64,000 nt of DNA from assembly GCF_001561995.1 (NCBI RefSeq), contig NZ_LLWC01000017.1:177953-241952 (forward strand), written 5' to 3'. The notes beneath the pieces are model-generated. The model made no database searches, was not told the DNA's origin, and saw only the letters and a program-made list of their open reading frames with translations. The DNA comes from Polycladidibacter hongkongensis (GTDB taxonomy: Bacteria > Pseudomonadota > Alphaproteobacteria > Rhizobiales > Stappiaceae). Position numbers and translations under genes: made by a program. Below, piece after piece: positions 7,840 through 16,768 of the stretch (position 1 is the stretch's first letter; each line of letters opens with the position of its first letter).

Positions 7840-9840
7840 TTAGCCCTCAGCGATGGAGCCGAGGCGCTCTTCAACTTTAGCAACCACATTTTCTGCGGTG
7901 ATGCCGAAGTGCTCGTACAACTCTTTGTAGGGAGCGGAGGCGCCAAAGCCGTCCATGCCTACGAAAATTCCATCAGGGCCGATAAAGCGATCCCAGCCTT
8001 GGCGGATGCCTGCCTCGATCGCAACCTTGACAGCACTAGCACCAATAATTGACGCTTTGTATGCGTCAGATTGTTGCTCGAACAATTCAACGCAAGGGAC
8101 AGAGACCACACGGGCAAAAATTCCGCGACCTTCCAGCTGTTTCTGTGCCGCTACGGCAATTTCAACTTCAGAGCCCGTTGCGAACAGGGTAACCTGTGGC
8201 TCTTGTTCGCTGTCTGAGATGACATAAGCCCCTTTGGCACAAAGGTTTTCTTTTTCGAATACCGGGCGTAGAGAAGGCAGGTTCTGACGCGTGAGAGCAA
8301 GAATGCTTGGGGTCTGCTTTTTCTCGATTGCGAGCTGCCAACATTCCAGAGTTTCTGTGATATCCGCAGGGCGGAAGAAATTCACATTAGGAATGGCACG
8401 TAGGGCCGCATAGTGTTCCACAGGCTGGTGGGTTGGACCATCTTCGCCAAGACCAATCGAATCGTGGGTCATGACGTGGATGACGCGTTGCTTCATCAGC
8501 GCTGCGAGGCGAATGGACGGGCGGCAGTAGTCAGAGAATACCAAGAAGCCGCCAGAATAAGGGATCATGCCGCCGTGCAGGGCCATACCGTTCATGGCGG
8601 CGGCCATGCCGTGTTCGCGGATGCCCCAGTGAATGTAGCGACCAGAGAAGTCGTCCGGGGTGATCGGCAGGGTCTGCTCGGTTTTGGTGTTGTTGGAGCC
8701 GGTCAGATCGGCAGAGCCACCGATGGTCTCCGGCAGAACAGCGTTGATTACACCCAGTACAGCCTCAGAGGCTTTGCGAGTTGCGATGGTTGGCTGAGTT
8801 TCGGCAAGTTCTTGCTTGTAGGCAAGAATTGCATCTTCAAAGCCCGCAGGAAGATCGCCGCGGTTGCGTCGCTCGAATTCGGCGCGCTGATCTGCGTCGC
8901 TGGCGGCAAAGCTTGCTTCCCAGTCCTTGCGCGCTTGGGCAGAGCGAAGACCGGCAATGCGCCAAGCGTCCAGAACATCGGAGGGGACGTCGAAGGCTTC
9001 GTCTTCCCAGCCCAGTGCAGCACGGGTTGCGGCGATTTCTTCTGCCCCCAGCGGCGCGCCATGTGCCTTGCTGGTACCAGCGCGGTTTGGCGAACCAAAA
9101 CCAATGGTGGTTTTAGCGGCAATCATGGTTGGCTTGTCTGCTTTGTGGGCAGCTTCAAACGCGGCTTCGAGGGCTTCTGGATCGTGACCATCTACTTCGA
9201 TCGTGTTCCAGCCCGAAGCCTTGAAGCGGGCAACTTGATCGGTGCTGTCAGCCACTGAAACTTTGCCATCAATGGTAATGCCATTGTTGTCCCAGATCAG
9301 GATAAGCTTATTCAGCTTCAGGTGACCTGCAAGTGATATGGCTTCTTGCGAGATACCTTCCATCAAGCAGCCGTCGCCAGCAAGTACGTAGGTGTGGTGG
9401 TCCACAAGGCCTGTGCCGAAGCGGTTTGCCTGAATGCGCTCTGCGATCGCCATGCCAAGTGCGTTGCCAAGACCTTGACCGAGCGGGCCGGTGGTTGTCT
9501 CGATGCCCGCGCCATGGCCGAACTCAGGGTGGCCGCAGGTGAGCGCGCCCATCTGGCGGAAGTTTTTCAGCTCTTCGATGGTGAAATCTTCATAACCCAG
9601 CAGGTAGAGCAATGAGTAAAGCAGCATAGAGCCGTGACCTGCGGACAGGACGAAACGGTCGCGGTCGGCCCAGTTTGGCGCTTTTGGATCAAACTTCAAA
9701 AACTTGGTGAAAAGGACAGTGGCAATGTCGGCGGCGCCCATTGGCAGGCCAGGATGGCCAGACTTTGCTTGTTCAACAGCATCAATCGAAAGGAAACGAA
9801 TGGCATTGGCCATTCTCTGGTGTTTCTCGAGATCGGTCAT
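7840..9840 (-). CDS. tkt: transketolase
   Basis: 666 aa, full family length, ATG at 9840. A thiamine-pyrophosphate enzyme of the non-oxidative pentose phosphate pathway that moves two-carbon units between sugar phosphates. The TPP-binding motif begins [13 protein letters not shown] and ends DNNGIT (about residues 152-188). The pyrimidine domain carries [13 protein letters not shown], with the catalytic Glu, and the C-terminal domain has [11 protein letters not shown]. It heads the tkt-gap-pgk series, all on the minus strand. The region upstream (9841-10407) is shared with the divergent DUF4164-zapA operon. Confidence 0.97.
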   Translation of the reverse strand: MTDLEKHQRMANAIRFLSIDAVEQAKSGHPGLPMGAADIATVLFTKFLKFDPKAPNWADRDRFVLSAGHGSMLLYSLLYLLGYEDFTIEELKNFRQMGALTCGHPEFGHGAGIETTTGPLGQGLGNALGMAIAERIQANRFGTGLVDHHTYVLAGDGCLMEGISQEAISLAGHLKLNKLILIWDNNGITIDGKVSVADSTDQVARFKASGWNTIEVDGHDPEALEAAFEAAHKADKPTMIAAKTTIGFGSPNRAGTSKAHGAPLGAEEIAATRAALGWEDEAFDVPSDVLDAWRIAGLRSAQARKDWEASFAASDADQRAEFERRNRGDLPAGFEDAILAYKQELAETQPTIATRKASEAVLGVINAVLPETIGGSADLTGSNNTKTEQTLPITPDDFSGRYIHWGIREHGMAAAMNGMALHGGMIPYSGGFLVFSDYCRPSIRLAALMKQRVIHVMTHDSIGLGEDGPTHQPVEHYAALRAIPNVNFFRPADITETLECWQLAIEKKQTPSILALTRQNLPSLRPVFEKENLCAKGAYVISDSEQEPQVTLFATGSEVEIAVAAQKQLEGRGIFARVVSVPCVELFEQQSDAYKASIIGASAVKVAIEAGIRQGWDRFIGPDGIFVGMDGFGASAPYKELYEHFGITAENVVAKVEERLGSIAEG

Positions 9841-10407
9841 TTTTGTCCCGTTGCTCGTCCGGCAGGGTGGCCGGTGAAAAGGTCATATTCCATTATTCAG
9901 CTGCGCACCAGCACGCGCCTCTACCCCTAAGCGCGAAGAGTTGCCTGCGAGCAGTTAAACAATCTAGGAAAGGAGACATATCAGGTTGAGAGGTTGAGTC
10001 AATCAATCCCAAGCTGTCTCGCCGGTGTTTATTGCTCAATAATCGCTAGAGGAAAGCGACGTGCCAGCGAACTAGTAAATCAGAAATTTATAAAAAATGG
10101 TGATCTTGTGGAATGAAATTGCAAATATTTCCAGTGAGTGAAAGAAGTTTTCGCCTAGTGCCGGTGACGAGAAAGGTATCTTGGAACACTTGCTAGAATG
10201 TCGCAGGGCGTGCGACTACTTAATCCGCGATATAGTGTGCATAAGATCTGGACTTGAGGGGATTGGTATAGCGGGTCAAACCGTTTTTGCCTAGATCGAT
10301 TTGCAAGGCAGATCATTGCAGGGTTTGAAACCAAACGCAGATGACCCTAAACTAGCCAAAATTAAGAATAAACTATAAAAAATTCGGGAGCTGGGTGCGC
10401 ACATAAC
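9841..10407. other. 567-base divergent intergenic region
   Basis: It holds the 5' regions of tkt (minus) and DUF4164-zapA (plus). AT-rich stretches occur near 10085-10130 and 10360-10380. A credible promoter for the plus-strand operon is listed separately. I see no convincing gene, RNA or repeat; the open frame on the minus strand at 10291-10488 has no coding character. Confidence 0.6.
10325..10353 (+). promoter_or_regulatory. candidate sigma-70-type promoter for DUF4164-zapA
   Basis: TTGAAA at 10325-10330 and TAAACT at 10348-10353 are separated by 17 bases. Transcription would begin near 10360, giving a leader of about 48 bases before the ATG at 10408. Confidence 0.45.
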
Positions 10408-10707
10408 ATGATGCAAGAACTGACGGAAAATCGGCAGGGTGTAAACAAAGCGTTGGAGCGGCTGACAAGTTCGATCGACGCTGTACAACGGTGCGCACGT
10501 GATCGATTGTCCAAAGACAAGTCTTTAGAAGGTTTGGAAGAAGACATCTTGCGTTTGGGAGAGGATCGATCCGAGCTAGCGGCGAAGCTGGATCGTGCCG
10601 AGGCACGCTGCGACTCGCTTGTAGAGGTTAATCGTGATGTGTCGCGCAGGCTGGTCAATGCAATGGAGACGATCCGCAGCGTTCTTGACGGGCAGGGGCA
10701 GGGCTAG
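10408..10707 (+). CDS. DUF4164 coiled-coil protein
   Basis: 99 aa, small, highly charged and predicted almost wholly alpha-helical coiled coil (heptads through residues 10-90, e.g. LEGLEEDILRLGEDRSEL). In alphaproteobacteria a DUF4164 protein is commonly encoded just before zapA, as here, where the zapA ATG follows the stop codon directly. It is therefore probably involved in division-ring or ZapA-linked assembly, but no biochemical role is established. Starts at the tandem ATGATG at 10408. Confidence 0.8.
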   Translation: MMQELTENRQGVNKALERLTSSIDAVQRCARDRLSKDKSLEGLEEDILRLGEDRSELAAKLDRAEARCDSLVEVNRDVSRRLVNAMETIRSVLDGQGQG

Positions 10708-11106
10708 ATGGCGCAAGTCACCGTAACGATAAATGGCCGCACCTATCGCATGGCCTGTGATGATGGTGAAGAAAACCGGTTACACGGGCTTGCTGGGCGA
10801 TTTGACGAGAGCATCGATAGCCTTCGTAGTAGCTTTGGAGAGATAGGCGATCTGCGTCTTACCGTGATGGCTGGTATTGTTGCGACAGACCAACTGGCGG
10901 AAGCCGAAAAGAAGATTTCGCAACTGCAAGAAGCGCAAGAAGCTCTAGAAGCGCGGATGGCGACACTGCAACAGGCCTATGCACAAAGCGATGCTGCGCT
11001 TGCTGAAAAGCTGGATGCTGCCAGTGCGCAGCTGGTTCAGCTGGCAAACGATATTGCAAATGGTCAGGCTGCTGTAACTGGCGATGAGCTGGATCGTAGC
11101 AGCTAG
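10708..11106 (+). CDS. zapA: cell division protein ZapA
   Basis: 132 aa. The ZapA N-domain is clear: VTVTINGRTYRMACDDGEE (residues 3-22) followed by the helix with LAGRFDESIDSL. A C-terminal coiled coil (about 65-120) mediates dimer and tetramer formation. ZapA binds and bundles FtsZ filaments at mid-cell. The ATG abuts the stop of the DUF4164 gene, so translation is coupled. Downstream is the 6S RNA and fau, the gene order found in many proteobacteria. Confidence 0.92.
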   Translation: MAQVTVTINGRTYRMACDDGEENRLHGLAGRFDESIDSLRSSFGEIGDLRLTVMAGIVATDQLAEAEKKISQLQEAQEALEARMATLQQAYAQSDAALAEKLDAASAQLVQLANDIANGQAAVTGDELDRSS

Positions 11107-11368
11107 AGGCGATTGCCGCGCTGTAACTTCAGGAAACGTGCTGGAACATATGTGTGCTTTTGCAGGCGCACTTCACTGCCTGAGTCTATTGCTGCGCTTT
11201 GGGGAAGTGCATTTATTATCGCGCGAAAGCGCTTGTCTGGCTAGAGGGGTAAGTTAACGCGACGCGGGTGTTCAACCGGTTGTCCAGTCATGTTTTTTTG
11301 GCGCTAAGCAGTTGTTGAGCGCATAACGTTTTTTCTGGCAATTCTGCCGCGGCAAGCCTATAGGAATA
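11107..11368 (+). other. region between zapA and 6S RNA
   Basis: About 260 bases with no gene. It includes a T-rich stretch near 11290-11300 and, at its end, a possible promoter for the RNA: CTGGCA at 11335-11340 and TATAGG at 11359-11364 (18-base spacing), placing the transcript start around 11369. Confidence 0.4.
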
Positions 11369-11511
11369 GGAGCGTTGCTGCGTGGTTTGTCAGGAGCAAA
11401 CTATCCCCGGGGCCTTACGCATTTCCTCGGGAGCTGTCCCTGGACCGGCTCGTGGGCTGGACTAAACGGCGCCCACCTACATTGTAGGTTCTCCGGGATG
11501 CACATGTCTCC
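11369..11511 (+). ncRNA. ssrS: 6S RNA
   Basis: Identified by position (between zapA and fau, the conserved location of 6S RNA) and by a long self-complementary layout. Outer pairs are GGAG (11369-11372) with CTCC (11508-11511), TGCGT (11379-11383) with ATGCA (11498-11502), and CAGGAG (11391-11396) with CTCCGG (11491-11496). Between them are a GC-rich CCCCGGGG..CCTCGGGAG segment and a perfect ACCTAC-ATT-GTAGGT hairpin (11475-11489). 6S RNA mimics an open promoter and sequesters sigma-70 RNA polymerase in stationary phase. Ends are approximate. A covariance-model search would settle the call. Confidence 0.75.
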
Positions 11512-11668
11512 AACGGCCATCGTGGCGCGCACTTTCCTTTATACCTTATTGGCTGCACTTCCGTTGCTTGCTTGTTTTGCCTTTGCTGGTCTGCTAGGGA
11601 AAACGCAGGATTTAAGCCAGACGGGGGCGACTATCTCCAGAACCGATCAGGAAACAGATGGCGCGCAT

Positions 11669-12259
11669 ATGCTTGTGATGCAGAAGCGTGAGTTGCGCTT
11701 GATGGCGCTTGGCTGTCGGGCCAGTTTGCCGCTTGATATGCGTCTAGCTGCGGCGATGGGCATTGCGGATCATGCTGCAATTGCACCTGCGCTGGGTGGA
11801 GTTTGCGTAGCCGGGTACTGGCCAATTCACGAAGAAGCCGATCCCCGCCCTTTGATGGACGCGCTGCGTGTGGGCGGGGCAGAGTTGTGCCTGCCTGCGG
11901 TTGTTGGCGAGGATTTGGAGTTTCGTCGCTTACATCCAGACAGCGAGCTTGTTGCAGCTGGGTTTGGTACAAAAGCGCCAAAAGATGGCGTGGTTTTGCC
12001 GGATGTGCTGTTGGTGCCATTGGCGGCCTTCGATGGTGAAGGGGGCAGGATAGGTTATGGGCGCGGGTTCTACGACCGGGCGCTGGCTAGCCTCTCAAAA
12101 GAGAAACAGGTGTTTACCATTGGAGTGGCTTTTGCCTGCCAACGTGTGGGCAACGTGCCCATGGAAGCACATGATCGTTATTTAGATGCCATGGTGACAG
12201 AAGACGGCTTCGAGGTGTATAGCGAGGCCTTCAAACGATTTCTCCAGCAAAGGACTTAG
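11669..12259 (+). CDS. fau: 5-formyltetrahydrofolate cyclo-ligase
   Basis: 196 aa from the ATG at 11669 (MLVMQKRELRLMALGCRASLP), the length expected for the family, which converts 5-formyl-THF to 5,10-methenyl-THF using ATP. The N-terminal KRELR basic motif and the C-terminal GYGRGFYDRALA phosphate-binding signature are both present, as is LVPLAAFD. The frame stays open upstream to 11375, including an ATG at 11504 that would add a 55-residue hydrophobic leader (see findings). No strong ribosome site marks either start, so the N-terminus is uncertain. It follows 6S RNA, as in many bacteria, and is 3 bases from the next gene. Confidence 0.88.
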   Translation: MLVMQKRELRLMALGCRASLPLDMRLAAAMGIADHAAIAPALGGVCVAGYWPIHEEADPRPLMDALRVGGAELCLPAVVGEDLEFRRLHPDSELVAAGFGTKAPKDGVVLPDVLLVPLAAFDGEGGRIGYGRGFYDRALASLSKEKQVFTIGVAFACQRVGNVPMEAHDRYLDAMVTEDGFEVYSEAFKRFLQQRT

Positions 12260-12262
12260 GGA

Positions 12263-13087
12263 ATGCGGCTGCTGTTTTTAGGGGATCTGGTCGGGCGTGC
12301 GGGCCGGACAATCGTGATCGAGCGGCTACCGGAGCTGGTTGAGCGCAACAGGCTCGATTTTGTTGTTGTCAATGGCGAGAATGCCGCTGCCGGTTTCGGG
12401 ATAACCGAGCAGATCCTGCAGGATGTGCTGGATGCTGGGGCGGACGTGGTCACGACGGGAAACCATGTGTGGGACCAACGGGATACGCTGGTATATATTG
12501 AGCGACAGGATCGTTTGTTGCGACCTGCCAATTACCCAGTGGGATCTCCCGGGCGGGGCGCGCACCTTTTCCGCGCACGTAATGGCGCTAATGTGCTGGT
12601 GGCGAACGTGATGGGCCGGGTCTACATGGATGCGTTGGATGACCCGTTTGCGGCGATCGACCGCATTTTGGATGAGTGTCCGCTGGGCCAAGTTGCTGAC
12701 GCGATTATCATTGATATGCACGCAGAGGCGACTTCGGAGAAGCAGGCCATGGGTCATTTTTGCGATGGTAGAGCTTCGCTGGTGGTGGGAACGCATACGC
12801 ATACGCCAACAGCGGATCATCAAATACTGGATGGCGGTACAGCTTACCTTTCCGATGCCGGTATGTGCGGAGACTATAACTCAGTGCTTGGTATGGAAAA
12901 GGACGAGCCGGTCAGTCGGTTTATGCGTAAGATACCGGGTGGACGCTTTACGCCGTCTATGGGGCCGGCGACGCTTTGCGGGGTTGCCGTGGAGACGGAC
13001 GACGCGACAGGGCTTGCAACCGCGGTATCGCCTGTGCGCCTTGGGGGGCGGCTTGAGCAGGTGATGCCCAGCTTCTGGGGCAGCTAG
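12263..13087 (+). CDS. YmdB-family metallophosphoesterase (TIGR00282)
   Basis: 274 aa. Binuclear-metal phosphoesterase: LFLGDLVGRAG (Asp 8), VVVNGENAA (Asn/Glu about 36-39), TTGNHVWDQ (Asn-His ~67-68), IIIDMHAEATSEK (His ~150) and VGTHTHTPTAD (His ~175-177) are the conserved metal ligands. The family hydrolyses cyclic nucleotides; Bacillus YmdB has 2',3'-/3',5'-cAMP phosphodiesterase activity and affects biofilm choice. The gene begins 3 bases after fau with an AAAGGA site, so the two are co-transcribed. The substrate in this organism is unknown. Confidence 0.88.
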   Translation: MRLLFLGDLVGRAGRTIVIERLPELVERNRLDFVVVNGENAAAGFGITEQILQDVLDAGADVVTTGNHVWDQRDTLVYIERQDRLLRPANYPVGSPGRGAHLFRARNGANVLVANVMGRVYMDALDDPFAAIDRILDECPLGQVADAIIIDMHAEATSEKQAMGHFCDGRASLVVGTHTHTPTADHQILDGGTAYLSDAGMCGDYNSVLGMEKDEPVSRFMRKIPGGRFTPSMGPATLCGVAVETDDATGLATAVSPVRLGGRLEQVMPSFWGS

Positions 13088-13125
13088 GCAACCGAAAGGA
13101 AATGTTCGGGCCTGCTGCGACATAG

Positions 13126-13154
13126 AGGGGAAGGCGCTGCTCCCCCTTTATTTT
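13126..13154 (+). terminator. probable terminator of fau-phosphoesterase transcript
   Basis: AGGGG (13126-13130) pairs with CCCCT (13143-13147) and is followed by TTATTTT. A short stem; moderate support. Confidence 0.5.
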
Positions 13155-13289
13155 AGTCTGTAAGGCCTTTATAAGCGGCGGCGCAAAAGAATTCCCATCG
13201 AAACGCAAGTGTCCGGCTCCGTAAGGAGGGGCGGGCTGGTGATTTGAAGGGCGAAACTCAAACGACATCACGACTAGCCGGGAAGACCT

Positions 13290-14033
13290 ATGGCAGGACA
13301 TTCAAAATTTAAAAACATCATGCACCGCAAAGGCCGTCAGGATGCTGTACGGTCCAAGCTGTTTTCACGTTTGTCTAAAGAGATTACAGTTGCGGCGAAA
13401 ATGGGCGATCCAGACCCGGATAAAAACCCGCGCCTGCGTTTGGCTGTGCAGAATGCCAAAGGCCAATCCATGCCTAAAGATAACATCGCGCGGGCGATTG
13501 CAAAGTCGCAAGGCGGTGAAGGCGCTGACTACACCGAGATCCGTTATGAGGGATATGGCCCCGGCGGTACCGCCATCATTGTTGAAGTGTTGACGGACAA
13601 CAAAAACCGCTCTGCAGCGAATGTCCGGTCCTATTTCACCAAGTATGGTGGCTCTATGGGGGAAACTGGCTCGGTGTCCTTCATGTTCGACCGGGTCGGC
13701 GAGTTGGTTTACAAGCCAGAGGCTGGCGATGCCGATGCCGTCATGGAAGCTGGTATCGAAGCTGGTGCGGATGATGTGGAAAGCGATGAAGAAGGCCACA
13801 CCATTATCTGCGCGTTTGAAGACCTTTCCGAAGTTTCCAAAGCACTGGAAGGTGCGCTGGGCGAAGCTGATTCTGTAAAAACCATCTGGAAGCCGCAGAA
13901 TCTGGTGGAAGTGAACGAAGAAAAGGCCGGGACCATCATGAAGCTGATGGATGCGCTGGAAGATGATGATGACGTACAGAATGTCTACTCTAACTTCGAC
14001 ATCTCCGAGGACGTGCTTGCCAAGCTTGGCTAG
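13290..14033 (+). CDS. yebC: YebC/PmpR family transcriptional regulator
   Basis: 247 aa, the normal length. Starts [15 protein letters not shown], the invariant YebC opening, followed by [15 protein letters not shown] and [21 protein letters not shown]. Members of this family bind DNA or assist ribosomes at difficult proline motifs, as recently reported for YebC/TACO1. The gene stands alone between the phosphoesterase gene and a strong bidirectional terminator. In many alphaproteobacteria it precedes ruvC; here Lrp and TauE genes on the other strand intervene. Confidence 0.95.
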   Translation: MAGHSKFKNIMHRKGRQDAVRSKLFSRLSKEITVAAKMGDPDPDKNPRLRLAVQNAKGQSMPKDNIARAIAKSQGGEGADYTEIRYEGYGPGGTAIIVEVLTDNKNRSAANVRSYFTKYGGSMGETGSVSFMFDRVGELVYKPEAGDADAVMEAGIEAGADDVESDEEGHTIICAFEDLSEVSKALEGALGEADSVKTIWKPQNLVEVNEEKAGTIMKLMDALEDDDDVQNVYSNFDISEDVLAKLG

Positions 14034-14064
14034 GCGGGCGTGCAGGAATGCAACACTTGCGGAC

Positions 14065-14107
14065 GCAAAATATAAAGGGCAGCTTCGGGCTGCCCTTTAT
14101 ATTTTGC
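14065..14107. terminator. bidirectional terminator, 19-bp perfect stem
   Basis: Bases 14065-14083 and 14089-14107 are perfect reverse complements around a TTCGG loop. A-rich and T-rich ends flank a GGGCAGC core on both strands, so it can stop yebC (plus) and the convergent Lrp gene (minus). Confidence 0.92.
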
Positions 14108-14120
14108 AGGTACTTCGGTG

Positions 14121-14609
14121 TTAATCGTTATTTTCCAAGTGGTGTAATGGCAGGGGGCCGTTGGCCTTTACGGTGCGGATGGCGAAGTTGGAGCGGACAT
14201 CTTCGACACCATCAAGCGACATCAAAAAGTCTGTCAGGAAGTGGTCGTAGATGTCTAGGCTGGGCACCACAACCTCGGCCAGAATATCTGATTGCCCGGA
14301 AACCAGATGGCATGAAACCACTTCTGGTTGGCTAAGAAGACGCTCGAGAATCCCATCAGCCTTGGCGCGGCTTTGCTTGTTCATGCGCATTTCGACAAAG
14401 ACGGTCATGCCAAGTCCGACGCTGCGTCGGTTTACCGAAGCTTGATAACCGTCGATTACTCCAGCCTCTTCAAGATTTTTTACCCGCCGCAGGCAAGGTG
14501 AGGGGGAAAGTGCGACTTTTGTAGCGAGCTCGACATTAGTCAAGCGGCCATCTTGCTGCAGGTTTTTCAAGATCTCGAAGTCGATCGAGTCGAGGGAAGT
14601 CTTTGGCAT
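14121..14609 (-). CDS. Lrp/AsnC family transcriptional regulator
   Basis: 162 aa. An N-terminal winged HTH (about residues 5-55: LDSIDFEILKNLQQDGRLTN, then PSPCLRRVKNLEEAGVI) is followed by the RAM/AsnC ligand-binding domain (residues 65-145). Regulators of this family sense amino acids and usually act locally or on amino-acid transport. The gene lies 126 bases downstream of the TauE/SafE gene on the same strand, so the two may be functionally connected. Target and ligand cannot be told from sequence. Confidence 0.9.
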   Translation of the reverse strand: MPKTSLDSIDFEILKNLQQDGRLTNVELATKVALSPSPCLRRVKNLEEAGVIDGYQASVNRRSVGLGMTVFVEMRMNKQSRAKADGILERLLSQPEVVSCHLVSGQSDILAEVVVPSLDIYDHFLTDFLMSLDGVEDVRSNFAIRTVKANGPLPLHHLENND

Positions 14610-14735
14610 GAATTCGCTGTTTCTCGGTTGTTATAGGTGTTTTATTGCGAATGCTGCCTTGATTAGTAGATCATTGATGCTAAGGCAATAGCTAATTGCC
14701 GTAGAGACGTGTGTAGAAATGCCGCTATTGTGCAT

Positions 14736-15491
14736 CTAGAGGTCGAATATCGGCAGGGATGTGAGCGCCGCTGCCAAAATGAGTAAATACGCTATGCGCC
14801 GATAGAAAACTCCAGAGGCTTTGGAAAAAGCCCAGCTGCCCACCTTTAGCGCGAGCGCGTAAACTGGGGCGGCGACTAGAGCCAAGGCAAAGATTTTGAG
14901 GCTAAACAAGCCGTACCACCAAAACGCGCTGTAGGAGAACAGGCTACTAAATGCGAAGAAAGTAATAAGGTTGGCCCGTATAATCATGGCTGGCTGAGGG
15001 CCAGACATCCAAAAGGAGACAACGGGCGGGCCGGACATTTGTGCAAGGCCGCCTAAAACGCCTGCGGTCATGCCGACACCAAGGGATGGCAATGCGGTCG
15101 GCTCGCCTTTGAAGCGCCAGCCAGAGGCAATGAGTGCCAGCAGAGCAAGCACGATAAGTGAAAGGCACCAGCGCACCACCACTTGGTCAAGGTGAGCGAG
15201 CAAGTAAACCCCGAGAAAAACCGTGAGACCAGCTCCAATAATGGCAGGAGCAACGGAACGGCGCTGGCATTTGCCGATGGCGCCGGGCACCATGGGCAAG
15301 GTTACAAGGGAATCCAGCAATAGAAACGTAGGGGCGACGATTTTGGGATCAACTTGCGTGGCTGCAAGTGGCATCATAATCATACCGGCACCAAACCCGG
15401 CAAACCCGCGGGTCAATCCAGCAACGGTCAAGGCGAACGCAAGAAAAATCCAGCCGGACTGTTCCAGCGCTGGTAAGCTGTCGATTATCAT
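14736..15491 (-). CDS. TauE/SafE family membrane transporter
   Basis: 251 aa integral membrane protein with about eight hydrophobic helices in two similar halves, as in the TauE/SafE (DUF81) family of sulfite/sulfoacetate exporters. The first half holds GLTRGFAGFGAGMIMMPL and the second GMTAGVLGGLAQMSGPPVV, the family's repeated glycine-rich motif. Substrate unknown. It is divergent from ruvC, with ~120 bases between starts, and upstream of the Lrp gene. Confidence 0.87.
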   Translation of the reverse strand: MIIDSLPALEQSGWIFLAFALTVAGLTRGFAGFGAGMIMMPLAATQVDPKIVAPTFLLLDSLVTLPMVPGAIGKCQRRSVAPAIIGAGLTVFLGVYLLAHLDQVVVRWCLSLIVLALLALIASGWRFKGEPTALPSLGVGMTAGVLGGLAQMSGPPVVSFWMSGPQPAMIIRANLITFFAFSSLFSYSAFWWYGLFSLKIFALALVAAPVYALALKVGSWAFSKASGVFYRRIAYLLILAAALTSLPIFDL

Positions 15492-15608
15492 AGAGAGGCC
15501 TTGAGATTGCCGAATTGGTAAGTGGTTTCCCTAAAATCATAGGGCTTTCTGTCTTTAGTGGGTGGGAGTGGTAGCGTCAAACGGAATCTTTTGTTACCGC
15601 TTTGTTCT

Positions 15609-16154
15609 ATGAGCTTAACGATTCGAATACTTGGGATTGATCCCGGTTTGCGGCGCACCGGTTGGGGCGCCATTGATGTAAGCGGTAATCGCATGCAGTT
15701 TGTTGGCAGCGGGACGGTGACTTCCGATGCTGATCTTGATCTTGCCAGCAGGTTGAAGCAGCTCCACGATGGCCTGCAGGATGTTGTGGCACAGGTTCGA
15801 CCACAAGAGACGGCGGTGGAAAACACTTTTGTCAACAAAGATGCCGGGGCGACCCTTAAGCTGGGACAAGCGCGGGGTATAGCGCTGCTTGTTCCTTCCT
15901 TGCATGGTTTGCCTGTGGCGGAATATGCGCCTAACCTTGTGAAAAAGACTGTGGTGGGCACAGGGCATGCTGACAAGGAACAGATCCGCATGATGGTCAA
16001 GGTTTTGTTGCCTAGAGCGCATTTTAATTCTGACGATGCGGCGGATGCTTTGGCTATTGCCATTTGCCATGCGCAACATCGCGGCGCGCCGGAGCACGCC
16101 TTAAAGCAAGCGCCCAGCAAGAAACGAGTAACGACCGGAGGGAGCGCGATATGA
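15609..16154 (+). CDS. ruvC: Holliday junction resolvase RuvC
   Basis: 181 aa from the ATG at 15609 ([20 protein letters not shown]); the frame is open 17 codons further upstream but without similarity. It is a dimeric endonuclease that cuts four-way junctions. Catalytic acidic residues are visible: Asp11 in GIDPG, the Glu in AVENTF (~residue 69) and the C-terminal Asp pair in [11 protein letters not shown]. The stop overlaps the ruvA start as ATGA, the first of three such overlaps through ybgC. Confidence 0.96.
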   Translation: MSLTIRILGIDPGLRRTGWGAIDVSGNRMQFVGSGTVTSDADLDLASRLKQLHDGLQDVVAQVRPQETAVENTFVNKDAGATLKLGQARGIALLVPSLHGLPVAEYAPNLVKKTVVGTGHADKEQIRMMVKVLLPRAHFNSDDAADALAIAICHAQHRGAPEHALKQAPSKKRVTTGGSAI

Positions 16155-16768
16155 TTGGCAAGCTAAAGGGTATCGTTGATAGCTATCAAGATGATTATGT
16201 GCTGCTTGATGTTCACGGCGTGTGTTATCAGGTTTATTGCCCTTCACGGGTGTTACAGCAGCTGCCAAGAGTTGGCGAAGCCACATCGGTGGCTATCGAA
16301 ACTGTGGTTCGCGAGGATATGATCCGCCTTTATGGATTTGCTAATGACGGAGAACGTGAGTGGTTCCGCCTGCTCACCACTGTGCAGGGGGTTGGTGCAA
16401 AGGTGGCGTTGGCAATCCTCGGGATTATGGGTGCAGCAGATGTGGCTAATGCGATTGCACTGGGTGACAAGACCAGCATTATGCGGGCACCGGGTGTAGG
16501 CAAAAAGGTTGCCGAACGTATCCTGAGTGAACTAAAGGACAAAGCGCCCGGATTTGCCAGCGTGGATGCTGGCAGTATTGAAGTGGCGCAAGCAGCCCTA
16601 GCACCACTGGGTGCTGGCGCGATTGGCGATGCGGTTTCGGCACTTACCAACCTTGGCTATCAAAATGCGCAGGCGGCAGCAGCCGTTGCGGCGGCAGTAA
16701 AGACAGCAGGCGAAGATGCACCAGCGGAGAAACTTATCCGGCTTGGTCTTAAGGAATTGGCGCAATGA
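16151..16768 (+). CDS. ruvA: Holliday junction branch-migration protein RuvA
   Basis: 205 aa from the ATG at 16151 ([12 protein letters not shown]), overlapping the ruvC stop by 4 bases. Domain I is an OB fold (1-65). Domain II carries two helix-hairpin-helix motifs ([17 protein letters not shown] and [17 protein letters not shown], about residues 75-130). Domain III (155-205) contacts RuvB. RuvA binds the junction as a tetramer and loads the RuvB motor. Confidence 0.96.
   Translation: MIGKLKGIVDSYQDDYVLLDVHGVCYQVYCPSRVLQQLPRVGEATSVAIETVVREDMIRLYGFANDGEREWFRLLTTVQGVGAKVALAILGIMGAADVANAIALGDKTSIMRAPGVGKKVAERILSELKDKAPGFASVDAGSIEVAQAALAPLGAGAIGDAVSALTNLGYQNAQAAAAVAAAVKTAGEDAPAEKLIRLGLKELAQ

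Noticed and set aside
8413..9258. 281-codon plus-strand frame
   Set aside because: Lies entirely antisense to transketolase, which is unambiguous; no family features.
10291..10488. 65-codon minus-strand frame in the tkt-zapA gap
   Set aside because: Overlaps the promoter and start of the DUF4164 gene, lacks a ribosome site and has no similarity.
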